In this document: in pieces, positions 8,257 through 16,587 of the stretch
How the letters are laid out: each line of letters opens with the position of its first letter
Numbering within the stretch: the stretch's first letter is position 1
Source of the DNA: Magnetospirillum moscoviense
GTDB lineage: Bacteria > Pseudomonadota > Alphaproteobacteria > Rhodospirillales > Magnetospirillaceae
Direction: 5' to 3'
NCBI RefSeq assembly: GCF_001650635.1
Contig: NZ_LWQU01000143.1
Location: 1 to 34,039 of the forward strand
DNA length: 34,039 nucleotides
The notes under the pieces: generated by a model
Told to the model about the DNA's origin: nothing
Seen by the model: only the letters and a program-made list of their open reading frames with translations
Databases searched by the model: none
Made by a program: the position numbers and the translations under genes

Positions 8257-9408
8257 TTGGACGATTCGTACCCGTTGTCGACCGCTGATTTGTGGCAACA
8301 AGACGTTGCCGAAGAAATTCTGACCGACTTCCTGGAGGCCATGCCCGCCCATGCCGCGCTGCTGGACCAGAACGGCACCATCGTCACCGTCAACAAGCCC
8401 TGGCGCGCCTTCGCCTCCAGTTGCGGCGGCGCCGCGGGCGCCTATGTCGGCGCCAATTACCTGGCGGTGACCGGCGCCACCGACGACCCGGACGCCCTGA
8501 TGGTCGCGGGCGGATTGGTGGCGGTGATGAAGGGCGGCCTGTCGAATTTCTCGCACGATTATCCGTGCCACGATTCCAGCAATCAACGCTGGTTCCGCTG
8601 CCTGATCTCGCCGTTGCGCCACGATGGCCGGGTCAAGGCGACGGTGGTGATGCATATCGACATCAGCGCGCAGAAGCGGGCCGAGGCCCTGGCCCAGGCG
8701 GCCAACCGGGCCAAGTCGGAATTCCTCGCCAACCTGTCGCACGAGCTGCGCACGCCGCTGAACGCCATCATCGGCTTCTCCGAGATCATGATGATGGGCA
8801 GCGACCATTACCGGGAATATGCCGGCGACGTCCACACCGCCGGCAAGCACCTGTTGTCGCTGATCAACGAGGTGCTGGACCTGTCGAAGGTCGAGGCCGG
8901 CAAGTACGTGTTGCGGGAAGAGCCGGTGATCTTGGCCGAAATCGTCGGCCAAAGCCTGCATCTGGTCGAGGCCAAGGCCACCGATGCCGGCCTGACCCTG
9001 GCGGCCCAGGCCGAAGGCTCGCTGCCGGCGCTGGTGGCCGACGCCCGGCTGATCCGTCAGATCCTGCTGAACCTGCTCTCCAACGCCATCAAATTCACCC
9101 CGGCCGGCGGAATCGTGTCGGCATCGGTGGCGGTCGCCGATGACGGCTGGATGGAGATCGCCGTCACCGACACCGGCATCGGCATCGATGCCGACGACAT
9201 CGCGCGGGTGATGGAGCCGTTCGGCCAGATCGATTCCGAATTGGCGCGTGCCCATATCGGCGAAAGCACTGGCCTGGGCCTGCCTTTGGTGAAAAGCTTC
9301 GTCGAGCTGCACCAGGGCGAACTGATCATCAAAAGCGCACGGGGACAGGGAACCCGGGTGATCGCCCGCTTCCCGCCGCGCCGGGTCAAGAGCCTGCCCC
9401 ACCTATAG
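8257..9408 (+). CDS. cytosolic PAS domain sensor histidine kinase
   Basis: A 383-residue two-component kinase without membrane segments. Residues about 20-135 form a PAS-like sensor, about 152-217 the HisKA dimerisation domain with phospho-acceptor His162 in SHELRTPLNAII, and about 260-375 the HATPase domain. In the latter, Asn276 lies in the N box, DTGIG at 305-309 is G1 and GLGL at 339-342 is G2. There is no fused receiver and no response regulator next to it, so its partner is elsewhere or it feeds the Hpt-like protein encoded nearby. The start is TTG at 8257, chosen because GGGGGGAG lies just upstream; the next in-frame ATG (8341) would cut into the PAS region. Its 3' end overlaps the convergent methyltransferase gene by 6 bp. 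Confidence 0.9.
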   Translation: MDDSYPLSTADLWQQDVAEEILTDFLEAMPAHAALLDQNGTIVTVNKPWRAFASSCGGAAGAYVGANYLAVTGATDDPDALMVAGGLVAVMKGGLSNFSHDYPCHDSSNQRWFRCLISPLRHDGRVKATVVMHIDISAQKRAEALAQAANRAKSEFLANLSHELRTPLNAIIGFSEIMMMGSDHYREYAGDVHTAGKHLLSLINEVLDLSKVEAGKYVLREEPVILAEIVGQSLHLVEAKATDAGLTLAAQAEGSLPALVADARLIRQILLNLLSNAIKFTPAGGIVSASVAVADDGWMEIAVTDTGIGIDADDIARVMEPFGQIDSELARAHIGESTGLGLPLVKSFVELHQGELIIKSARGQGTRVIARFPPRRVKSLPHL

Positions 9409-10029
9409 GCGGACGCGCAGGGTCCATTCACCGCCGTCGGGGTGGATCTCCACCTCGCATCGTCCGCCCAGGCGGTCACGACAGAAGTGCTCCCACTCGC
9501 CGGGCTCATCGCCCCACAGCAGATCGTCGCCGCGATTCGATCGGAGCAGATTGAACGCCAGCCCGACCCGCGAGTTGCGCGCCATCGCCAGCAGGACGGT
9601 CCGAACCAGCTCGCGCCATTCACCGAGATCAGCACCGCCGGTCATGTTGAAGGTCCCCGAGGCCAGCGACCAGTCGGCCGGCGCGACCGGCACCGCGCTT
9701 TGGACGAAACTGGCGGTCGGCGCCGTGATCCGGCGGGCGGCGGCCTCGACCATCGCTTCGCAAATGTCGGTGCCGCAATAGCCCGACAGCCGGAATCGTT
9801 CCATCATGAATCCGAACAAGGCGCCATAGCCGCAACCGACATCGTTGACCGACACCGGACGGGTTGCATCGATCCCCTTGGTCAGCAGGTCGAAGCGCAA
9901 CACTTGGCCGGCGTCGTCGGACCAGCAAACCCCGGCAGGTGTGGGCCCGTGATGATCCAGCATCACCTGGTAGACCAGGGCCACCTGGGTCAGAACCCGG
10001 GACTGGCGCTCGGCGCGGTCGTCAGGCAT
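9403..10029 (-). CDS. class I SAM-dependent methyltransferase
   Basis: A 208-residue protein with SAM-binding motif I as VNDVGCGYG (61-69) and an acidic ribose-binding residue at Asp88 in GTDIC. There are no membrane segments. The substrate cannot be read from the sequence. The ATG at 10029-10027 overlaps the stop codon of the Hpt-like gene by 8 bp, which implies translational coupling. The gene is the last of a three-gene operon with a GGDEF-EAL protein and an Hpt-like protein, so a role in signalling or in modifying a signalling or motility target is possible. This is inference from context, and a small-molecule or tRNA methyltransferase is not excluded. It converges on, and overlaps, the histidine kinase gene. 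Confidence 0.8.
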   Translation of the reverse strand: MPDDRAERQSRVLTQVALVYQVMLDHHGPTPAGVCWSDDAGQVLRFDLLTKGIDATRPVSVNDVGCGYGALFGFMMERFRLSGYCGTDICEAMVEAAARRITAPTASFVQSAVPVAPADWSLASGTFNMTGGADLGEWRELVRTVLLAMARNSRVGLAFNLLRSNRGDDLLWGDEPGEWEHFCRDRLGGRCEVEIHPDGGEWTLRVRL

Positions 10030-10318
10030 CGGGGGAAATGTCCAGGCTGGCGAGGTCGGCCACCCGCGCGGCGATCACCGCCAGGCGCTCGGGGCTGGGG
10101 CGGCCGCCCACGTCAATCGCCGACAGCTCGGCGAACAAGATGTCCTCGCCGAACATGGCGCATTTGCCGCGCATGGCGTGCAGATGTTCGGGCAAGCCGT
10201 CGTCGCCGCTCTCGACCATGCTCTGCAGGGTGGCCAAGTCCGCCTCCATCTCGGCGATGAAGCGGCCCAGCAATCCTTCCAGGCCGGCCGGAATGGCCGG
10301 CGGCACCACCCGGCTCAC
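10022..10318 (-). CDS. Hpt-like histidine phosphotransfer protein
   Basis: A 98-residue, probably all-helical protein. The segment HLHAMRGKCAMFG places His47 in the H-x-x-K/R-G arrangement typical of Hpt domains, with Gly57 at the usual small position after the helix. Length and composition fit a stand-alone Hpt module that shuttles phosphate between receiver domains. The start is GTG (10318-10316) and overlaps the TGA of the upstream GGDEF-EAL gene as GTGA. Its own stop overlaps the methyltransferase start. The domain is short and divergent, so the call depends on the motif and on its signalling neighbours. Confidence 0.7.
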   Translation of the reverse strand: MSRVVPPAIPAGLEGLLGRFIAEMEADLATLQSMVESGDDGLPEHLHAMRGKCAMFGEDILFAELSAIDVGGRPSPERLAVIAARVADLASLDISPDA

Positions 10319-12042
10319 CGATGGCCCTTCACGAATTCGCGGAAGCGATCGGCGGCCAGCGGCGGACTGAAACGGTAGCCCTGGACCAGGTCGCAGCCGC
10401 GCTCGGCCAGGAACACCATCTGGTCCAGCGATTCGACGCCCTCGCCCACCACCTTCATGTTCAGGGAATGGCCCAGGCCGATGATCGCCTCGATCAGGCG
10501 GGCGTCGTCGGGATTGGTCAGGGCATCGGCGACGAAGGTGCGGTCGATCTTCAAGATATCGACCGGGAATTGCTTCAGGTAGGACAGCGAGGCATAGCCG
10601 GTGCCGAAATCATCGACGGCGATGTGGGCGCCCATGTCGCGGATGCGCTGCAGCTTGGCCGCCACCTCGGCGCCCGAGGTCAGGATCAGGCTTTCGGTGA
10701 TCTCGACCGTCAGCAATTCGGGCGCCAGGCCGCTTTCGGCCAGGGCGGCGCGCACCAGCTCGGCGATGTCGGTCTGCTGGACCTGACGGGCCGAGACATT
10801 GATCGCCACCTTCAAAGGCCCCAGCTCCAGGTCGCGCCATCCCGCCGCCTCGCGGCACGCCGCCCCCAGCAGCCAGCGGCCGATGGGCAGGATCATGCCC
10901 ATCTCTTCCGCCAGCGGCACGAACTGGTCGGGGCCGACGGCGCCGATATAGCGGTTCTGCCAGCGCAGCAAGGCCTCGGCGCCGGCGACGCGGCCGGACT
11001 CGACATCGATCATCGGCTGGTAGACCAGCGAGAATTCCTCGTGCGCCAACGCGTCGGACAGCTCGCCGGCCAGCCGGGTGCGGGCCTGGGCGCGGGCGTC
11101 CATGTCGGGGGTGAAGAAGCGATAGGTGGCGCGGCCGGACTGCTTGGCCTGCTGCAGCGCGCTGGTGGCGTTGCGCTGCAGGGATTCGACGTCCTCGCCG
11201 TCGCCCGGCCACAGGCTGGCGCCAACCGAGCAGGACAGCAGGATCTGGTGACCTTCGACCACCAACGGCTCGTGCAGGCATTCCATCAGGGCGCGCACCA
11301 CCGTCTCGACCTGGTCGACGCTGTCGATGCCGGGCAGGACCACGGTGAACTCGTCGCTGCCGAAGCGACCCAGGGTGTCGCCGCGGCGCAGCGCCATCTG
11401 GAAGCGGCGCGCCACTTCCTTCAGCACCATGTCGCCGATGGTGTGACCCAGGGTGTCGTTGATGGTCTTGAAACCGTCCAGTCCCAGGAACAGCAAGGCG
11501 GCGCGCCGGTTCTCGCGTCCGGCCACCACCAGCGACTGCAGCAGGCGATCAAGGATCAGGCTGCGATTGGGCAGTTCGGTCAACGGGTCGTAATTCTTCT
11601 GGCGCCACAGCCCCTCGGTGGCCTCGCGCATCTCGGTGACGTCGCGGGCGACATAAAGGTGGCGGCTGACCTTGCCGGCCTCGTCACGCAGGACGGTGAT
11701 CCGCATCTGCTCGCTGAAAATCTCGCCGGAACTGCGGCGGTTCAGCACCTCGCCTTCCCAGTGACCATCCCTGGCCACGGTGCGGCAGACCTCTTCGAAG
11801 AATTCCGGGGGATGCAAGCCGGCCCGCAGGAAGCCCGGCGCCCGACCGGCCACCTGGGCCAGGGTCAGGCCGGTGGCGCGGGTGAATCCGGCATTGACCG
11901 AGACGATGCGATGGTCGGCGTCGGCGACCGCGACCGAATCGCCCCCCAGGTCGATGGCGGCGGCATAGGCCCGAAGCTCGGCGTTCTCGCGCTCAAGTTC
12001 CGCGATCCGACGGGAAAGGATATCGTCGCCGCTGCTCACCAT
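10315..12042 (-). CDS. PAS-GGDEF-EAL protein, probable c-di-GMP phosphodiesterase
   Basis: A 575-residue cytosolic protein: short coiled coil (about 8-30), PAS (about 31-140), GGDEF (about 150-310), EAL (about 325-570). Numbering here counts from the alternative GTG start one codon upstream (12045). The GGDEF domain is degenerate: the signature is GSDEF (229-233), and the first metal-binding Asp of the usual LDLDGFK is Gly188. The product-inhibition site RxxD (Arg220, Asp223) is kept. The EAL domain looks complete, with EALLR (Glu357), NVSAR (Asn416), Glu448, DDFGTGY (Asp478-Asp479), Lys499, EGVE (Glu535) and QGY. So c-di-GMP hydrolysis is predicted, with the GGDEF half as a possible GTP- or c-di-GMP-binding regulator. 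First gene of an overlapping operon with the Hpt-like and methyltransferase genes. Confidence 0.92.
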   Translation of the reverse strand: MVSSGDDILSRRIAELERENAELRAYAAAIDLGGDSVAVADADHRIVSVNAGFTRATGLTLAQVAGRAPGFLRAGLHPPEFFEEVCRTVARDGHWEGEVLNRRSSGEIFSEQMRITVLRDEAGKVSRHLYVARDVTEMREATEGLWRQKNYDPLTELPNRSLILDRLLQSLVVAGRENRRAALLFLGLDGFKTINDTLGHTIGDMVLKEVARRFQMALRRGDTLGRFGSDEFTVVLPGIDSVDQVETVVRALMECLHEPLVVEGHQILLSCSVGASLWPGDGEDVESLQRNATSALQQAKQSGRATYRFFTPDMDARAQARTRLAGELSDALAHEEFSLVYQPMIDVESGRVAGAEALLRWQNRYIGAVGPDQFVPLAEEMGMILPIGRWLLGAACREAAGWRDLELGPLKVAINVSARQVQQTDIAELVRAALAESGLAPELLTVEITESLILTSGAEVAAKLQRIRDMGAHIAVDDFGTGYASLSYLKQFPVDILKIDRTFVADALTNPDDARLIEAIIGLGHSLNMKVVGEGVESLDQMVFLAERGCDLVQGYRFSPPLAADRFREFVKGHR

Positions 12043-12144
12043 CACGCCCCATGGTCAAACGCCCTGGCCAAAAGGATGGCGTGTGCGCGAGCGGAATGCA
12101 AGAACCCTCTTAAGCGTATTTTTTACATTTCGCACATCCTTAGA

Positions 12145-13791
12145 TTACATCCACAGCGCCAGGGCCACCACTTGCGGGGCGACGATGCGCAGCACCATCA
12201 CCAATGGGTAGACGGTGGCATAGGACAGGATCGCCGCCTCGGACGAAGCCAACCCTTGCGCGAAGGCCAAGGCCGGCGGATCGGTCATCGAGCCGGCCAG
12301 CAGGCCGCACAAGGTCAGATAATTTGTCTTCAACCACAGATGGCCGACCAAAGCGACGGTGGCCAGCGGCACCAAGGTCACCGCCATGCCCCACATCAGC
12401 CAGGTCAGGCCCGCCCCGTGGACCAGGGTATCGACGAAGCCGGCCCCGGCCTTCACGCCGACGGCGGACAGGAAAAGGGTGATGCCCAGGTCGCGCATGA
12501 CATGGTTGGCGGCCGGCGTCATGAACCACACCACCGGCCCGAAATGGCCCAGCCGCGACAGCAAGATCGCCACCAGCAGCGGCCCGCCGGCGAGGCCCAG
12601 CTTTACCGCCGACGGCAGGCCCGGCAGCATGATCGGCACCGACCCCAGCACCATGCCCAGCGCGATACCGACGAAGATCGGCACCATCTGGGTTTCCTGC
12701 AGGGCCTTGGCGCGGTTGCCCAGGATCTTGGACATGGCCGGCATTTGGGACGGCTCGCCGACCACGGTCAGGGCGTCGGCGAATTGCAGACGCAGATGGG
12801 CGTCGGGAACCAGATCGTGGCCGGCACGGTTGACGCGGCTGACCACCATGCCGTGGCTGCGGCGAAAATCCAGTTCGCCCAGGCTTTTGCCCAGGACATC
12901 GGACCGGGTCACCACCATGCGTTCCCAAACGACGTCGTGCGATTCCATGGTCTTCAGGTCGATCTTCGCCACCGGTCCCAGCAGGCGGGTCAGCCGGCCC
13001 AGCCGCGATTTCGGCCCCACCGCCAGCACCACGTCGCCTTTGGCCAGAACGTCGTCGGCGCGGACGATGTGCTGGCTGCCGTCATGCAGGACTCGCGACA
13101 ACACCACCCCGATCTCGCGCAATTCATCAAGGTCGCGCACCCGGCAGCCGAACACCGCCGGGTTGGCGATCTCGATATTGATGGTCATGACGGTGGGGTG
13201 CGCCGCCTCGCGCGCCGCCAGAAAGGCCGCCGACGCCGCCTTGGGATCGATGCCGAAAATAAAGCGCAATCCCAGCATGGTCAGCAAGATGCCGACGATG
13301 CCGAACGGATAGGCCACCGCATAGGCCTGGCCCAGCACAATGCCGGCGCCTTGGGCGCCCAGTTGGCCCATCACCTCTTGCCCGGCGGCCAGGCTGGGGG
13401 TGTTGGTCACCGCCCCGGCCAGCACGCCCAGCGCCGCCGGCAACGGCAGGCCGGCGAACAGGTGCAGGCCGGCGGCCACCAGCGTCCCCAGCACCACCAC
13501 CGACGCCGCCATCAGGTTCAGCGCCATGCCGTCCTTCTTGAAGGCCTGGAAGAAGCCCGGCCCGACCGACACGCCGATGGCATAGACGAACAGCACCAGC
13601 CCGAATTCGCGGGCGAAGCTCATCATGGTCGGATCGATGGTCAGGCCCAGATGGCCCAGGCCGATGCCGGCGAACAGCACGCCGCCGACCCCCAACCTGA
13701 CACCGGCCACCTGGATCTGGCCCAAGCCCAATCCCAGCGCCGCCGCCAACGACAGCACCAGCAGCGCTTGCGCCGCGCCGTGCAATTCCAT
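12145..13791 (-). CDS. AspT/YidE/YbjL-family membrane transporter with TrkA-C domains
   Basis: A 548-residue inner-membrane protein. Two blocks of hydrophobic helices (N-terminal about 170 residues and C-terminal about 165) flank a cytosolic centre with two TrkA-C/RCK_C-like ligand-binding domains. This is the layout of the aspartate:alanine antiporter family and of the E. coli YidE and YbjL proteins. Repeat-family motifs GAVTNTPSLAAGQE in the first half and GLLAGSMTDPPALAFAQ in the second mark the duplicated antiporter fold. The ATG at 13791 is preferred because GGGGGCGGG precedes it; a TTG 10 codons upstream is possible. It lies 67 bp downstream of the RNase T2 gene on the same strand. The substrate is unknown, with an amino acid or another small anion being the family expectation. 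Confidence 0.9.
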   Translation of the reverse strand: MELHGAAQALLVLSLAAALGLGLGQIQVAGVRLGVGGVLFAGIGLGHLGLTIDPTMMSFAREFGLVLFVYAIGVSVGPGFFQAFKKDGMALNLMAASVVVLGTLVAAGLHLFAGLPLPAALGVLAGAVTNTPSLAAGQEVMGQLGAQGAGIVLGQAYAVAYPFGIVGILLTMLGLRFIFGIDPKAASAAFLAAREAAHPTVMTINIEIANPAVFGCRVRDLDELREIGVVLSRVLHDGSQHIVRADDVLAKGDVVLAVGPKSRLGRLTRLLGPVAKIDLKTMESHDVVWERMVVTRSDVLGKSLGELDFRRSHGMVVSRVNRAGHDLVPDAHLRLQFADALTVVGEPSQMPAMSKILGNRAKALQETQMVPIFVGIALGMVLGSVPIMLPGLPSAVKLGLAGGPLLVAILLSRLGHFGPVVWFMTPAANHVMRDLGITLFLSAVGVKAGAGFVDTLVHGAGLTWLMWGMAVTLVPLATVALVGHLWLKTNYLTLCGLLAGSMTDPPALAFAQGLASSEAAILSYATVYPLVMVLRIVAPQVVALALWM

Positions 13792-13858
13792 ACCCGCCCC
13801 CAAAATATTGCAGCGCAGCAACGGTGCGCCAGGGCGGGGATGATGGCAAGGGAAAAGG

Positions 13859-14560
13859 CTATTTCACAGGCACCACCGTCACCTTGCCCTTGCAGGTGTC
13901 GCGCACGCCCCGGCCACACGGCGCGAAGTCCAACTCGCGGGTCAGGCACACCCTGATCTCGGTCAGGACGCGGCCTCGGCAGGTGACCGCCAGCTTATCG
14001 CCGGTCAAACCGGGGTTGGCGGCGGCGAAGGCTTGCTCGATCTCGGGCACCGACAGGGATTGCGGTTGGCGGGGCCGGCGCAGCGGCTCGGGGATCGCCA
14101 GCTTGCCGAACGCTTGGCGGACATCACCGAAATAGGCGGCGGCCGGGCGGCCGTCGCAGGTGCCGTGGCGTTTCCATTCATGCTCGATCAGTTTGCGGCT
14201 GGGCATCACCGGCAGCATGTCCCGGACCACCGGTTCTGGGACCTTGGTCGGCACGGTGCAGCTTTCCGGCCAGCCGCCGGCCCGGTATTGCGGCCACAGG
14301 CCATGGACGACGAAGCCGAAGCGGCTTTGGCCGCATTGGTCGGGATCGTCCTTGCCCTCGCACCAGGCGGGCGACCACGACAGCGCCAGCACATAGGAAT
14401 CGAAACGGCCCGGTTCGGCCGGCGACTGGGCCTTGGCCGGCAGCGACGCCGCCAGCATAAGGATTGCCGCGCACAGCCCAGACCTGCCGAGACAGGCCCT
14501 TGACAAGAAGGCGCCAACCGCCCTGAATGCGCGCTTCTCAACTGGAACAGAAAAAGCCAT
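13859..14560 (-). CDS. ribonuclease T2 family protein, secreted
   Basis: An endoribonuclease that cleaves RNA via 2',3'-cyclic phosphates, here probably periplasmic. The 233 residues start with a basic and then hydrophobic signal sequence ending near PAKAQS (about 45). Both catalytic signatures are present: CAS I as FVVHGLWPQ with His86, and CAS II as HEWKRHGTC with His127, Glu128 and His132. Several cysteines fit the disulfides of this family. The ATG start (14560-14558) has a GGAGGG ribosome site six bases upstream. It shares the sequence CATG with the divergent aminotransferase start. It is followed on the same strand by the transporter gene. A scavenging role for extracytoplasmic RNA is an inference. 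Confidence 0.93.
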   Translation of the reverse strand: MAFSVPVEKRAFRAVGAFLSRACLGRSGLCAAILMLAASLPAKAQSPAEPGRFDSYVLALSWSPAWCEGKDDPDQCGQSRFGFVVHGLWPQYRAGGWPESCTVPTKVPEPVVRDMLPVMPSRKLIEHEWKRHGTCDGRPAAAYFGDVRQAFGKLAIPEPLRRPRQPQSLSVPEIEQAFAAANPGLTGDKLAVTCRGRVLTEIRVCLTRELDFAPCGRGVRDTCKGKVTVVPVK

Positions 14561-15758
14561 GCGTCACCCTCCGCCGTCCGTCGTGCCCCTCGACCGCATC
14601 CTGCCCGACGAGCCCCTGTTGATGATGGGGGCCGGTCCGGTGCCGATTCCGGCCAAGGTGGCACACGCCAACTCGATCATCATCAACCATCTGGGCGATA
14701 CGATGAATCGGGTGGTCGAGCAGGTCAAGGCGATGACCCGCTACGTCTTCCAGACCAACAACGCCCAGATCCTGGGTGTCGCCGGCCCCGCTTCGGCGGC
14801 GATGGAAATGGCGGTGTGCAATCTGGTCGAGCCGGGCACCAAGGTCCTGGCGGTGATCAATGGCTATTTCAGCCGCCGCCTGGCCGAGATGGCCAGGCGC
14901 TGCGGCGGCGACGTGGTGATCCTGGAGATCGAGGACGGCTGCACCGCCATGCCCGAACAGGTGATGGCCGCGCTTCACCGCGAGGCGCCGACGGTGATGA
15001 CCATCGTCCAGGGCGAGACCTCGAACACGGTGTGGAACCGCTATCTGCCGGAAATCAGCCTGGCCGCCCACGAGATGGACTGCCTGGTGGTGGTCGATGC
15101 GGTGTGCACGCTGTCGACCATGCGCTTCGACATGGACGAATGGGGCGTCGACGCCGTCATCACCGGCGGCCAGAAGGGCCTGTCGTCGATTCCCGGCGTG
15201 TCGTTGCTGGGATTCTCGGAATCGGCCTGGAAGCGCATCGAGCGGCGCAACGCCCCCATGGCCCATTGGTGCCTGGACGCCCGCCTGGCCGATCAGTTCT
15301 GGAACAAGAATTCCTATCACTACACCGCGCCGGTGTCGGGCATCCTGGCCCTGCACGAGGCGCTGCGGCTGATCTGCACCGAGACCCTGCCCGCCCGCTT
15401 CCACCGCCACGAGCTCAGCTCGAAGGCGCTGCAGGGCGGCCTGCAGGCCATGGGCCTCGAGCTCTTGGTGCAACCGGTGGCGCGGCTGAATTCGGTGGTC
15501 GGCATCCAAATCCCCGACGGCGTATCCGGCGACGAGGTGCGCCGCCACATGTCGCAGGTCTACAAGGTGGAAATCGCCGGCGCCTTCGGGCTCAACATCC
15601 TGCGCATCGGCCAGATGGGCGAGCAGTGCCGGGCCCATGCCATCTTCCGCGCATTGCACGCCTTCGGCAGCTCGATGGTCGCCAATGGCGGCCGCGTCGA
15701 CCTGCCGGCCGGCGTCGCCGAGTTGGAGCGCATCCTGGCCGACGGCCAGGTGACGTAG
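14559..15758 (+). CDS. class V aminotransferase, alanine/serine-glyoxylate aminotransferase type
   Basis: A PLP-dependent enzyme of 399 residues, fold type I, class V, of the alanine–glyoxylate, serine–glyoxylate and serine–pyruvate group. The PLP lysine is Lys206 in TGGQKGLSSIPG. The N-terminal GPVPIPAKV and the cofactor-phosphate-binding region GVAGPASAAMEMA are typical. The ATG at 14559 overlaps the start of the divergent RNase T2 gene on the other strand; only a weak purine run (GGAACAG) precedes it, yet the family N-terminus argues for it. Serine-glyoxylate metabolism would connect with serA-serC, but the exact amino donor and acceptor cannot be told from motifs. Its TAG stop begins the second GC-rich repeat array. 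Confidence 0.9.
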   Translation: MRHPPPSVVPLDRILPDEPLLMMGAGPVPIPAKVAHANSIIINHLGDTMNRVVEQVKAMTRYVFQTNNAQILGVAGPASAAMEMAVCNLVEPGTKVLAVINGYFSRRLAEMARRCGGDVVILEIEDGCTAMPEQVMAALHREAPTVMTIVQGETSNTVWNRYLPEISLAAHEMDCLVVVDAVCTLSTMRFDMDEWGVDAVITGGQKGLSSIPGVSLLGFSESAWKRIERRNAPMAHWCLDARLADQFWNKNSYHYTAPVSGILALHEALRLICTETLPARFHRHELSSKALQGGLQAMGLELLVQPVARLNSVVGIQIPDGVSGDEVRRHMSQVYKVEIAGAFGLNILRIGQMGEQCRAHAIFRALHAFGSSMVANGGRVDLPAGVAELERILADGQVT

Positions 15759-15866
15759 GCGCGAAGCGCGGCCCTAGCCTAAGCCCGCTCACGCGCCGCG
15801 CGGGGGTTATGCGCGAAGCGCGGCCCGATGCCGGGCCCGCTCACGCGCCGCGCGGGCTTTGGGCGG
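15756..15866 (+). repeat. 52-bp GC-rich repeat, second array of the same family, starting at a stop codon
   Basis: Two units start at 15759 and 15811, each opening with GCGCGAAGCGCGGCCC, as in the array at 3143-3322, and in the same orientation relative to the gene they follow. In the second unit the hairpin GGCCCG-ATGC-CGGGCC (15822-15837) keeps the stem seen in the first array, although the loop sequence and length differ. Both units end in a CGCGCGGG segment, and the second continues into CTTTGGG as in the first array. The array begins exactly at the TAG of the aminotransferase gene and fills the 120-bp gap to the convergent ccdA stop, so it may also act as a bidirectional terminator. Confidence 0.8.
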
Positions 15867-15878
15867 GGCCGCCCGCCG

Positions 15879-16583
15879 TCAGAACATCACGGTCAGCCCG
15901 ACCAGCCAGTCGGGCATGACCGCCACCAGGGCGGTCTCGACCTGCTTGTCGGTGCCGGTCAGCACCAACAGGGCGACCGCCACCAGCACCGCGCCCATGG
16001 CCGGCTTGGCCCGTTGGGCGAAGGCGCCCAGTTCCTTGCGGCGGCGGCCAAGCCCATAGGCCAGGGCCAGGACAGGCGTCACCGCCCCCAGGGCGAAGGC
16101 CAGCATCACCATGGCGGCCCGGCCCGGATCGTCGCCGCTGGCGGCCAGTCCGACCGCCGCCCCCAGGGTCGGCCCGGTGCAGGGCGACCACACCGCCCCC
16201 ATCAGCAGACCCAACACGAACTGTCCGCCGAACCCGTCACCGGATACCCGGGCCAGCAGTCCCCCACCAGGACCGGCCAGCGGCTGGACCAGGGCGGCGA
16301 AGCCCCGCGACAGGGCCGGGACCAGCAGCACCAGGCCGAACAGCCCCATCAGCCAGCCGGCACCGGTGCGGACCACCCCGCCATCCAGCCCCAGGGCGAA
16401 ACCGGCCGAGGCCAGCAGCAACCCCAGACCAGCGAACGACACCGCCAGACCGGCGGCCAGGGCCAGCGGCCCCAGGCGGTGGGCCTGCAAGGCGCTGGCC
16501 AGCAGCACCGGAATCAGCGGCAGGACGCAGGGCGACAAGGTCGACAGCATGCCCGCCAGATAACCGGCGATCAGCGTTCCCAT
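15879..16583 (-). CDS. ccdA: CcdA-family thiol-disulfide transmembrane reductase
   Basis: Transfers electrons from cytosolic thioredoxin across the inner membrane to extracytoplasmic thiol proteins, for cytochrome c maturation or other thiol repair. A 234-residue protein with about six hydrophobic helices. The two redox cysteines are seen as LSPC19VLPLIP and WSPC135TGPTLG, the paired CcdA/DsbD-beta signatures. The ATG start lies just 4 bp after the stop of the thioredoxin-like gene, so the two form a tight operon. The partner is probably that secreted thioredoxin. Similar CcdA-type proteins serve methionine sulfoxide or metal-stress repair, so a cytochrome role is not certain. Confidence 0.92.
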   Translation of the reverse strand: MGTLIAGYLAGMLSTLSPCVLPLIPVLLASALQAHRLGPLALAAGLAVSFAGLGLLLASAGFALGLDGGVVRTGAGWLMGLFGLVLLVPALSRGFAALVQPLAGPGGGLLARVSGDGFGGQFVLGLLMGAVWSPCTGPTLGAAVGLAASGDDPGRAAMVMLAFALGAVTPVLALAYGLGRRRKELGAFAQRAKPAMGAVLVAVALLVLTGTDKQVETALVAVMPDWLVGLTVMF

Positions 16584-16587
16584 GGGA

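Noticed and set aside
10321-13956. 1211-codon open frame on the plus strand
   Set aside because: Antisense to the GGDEF-EAL and transporter genes, which have clear motifs on the minus strand. The long frame is an effect of high GC.
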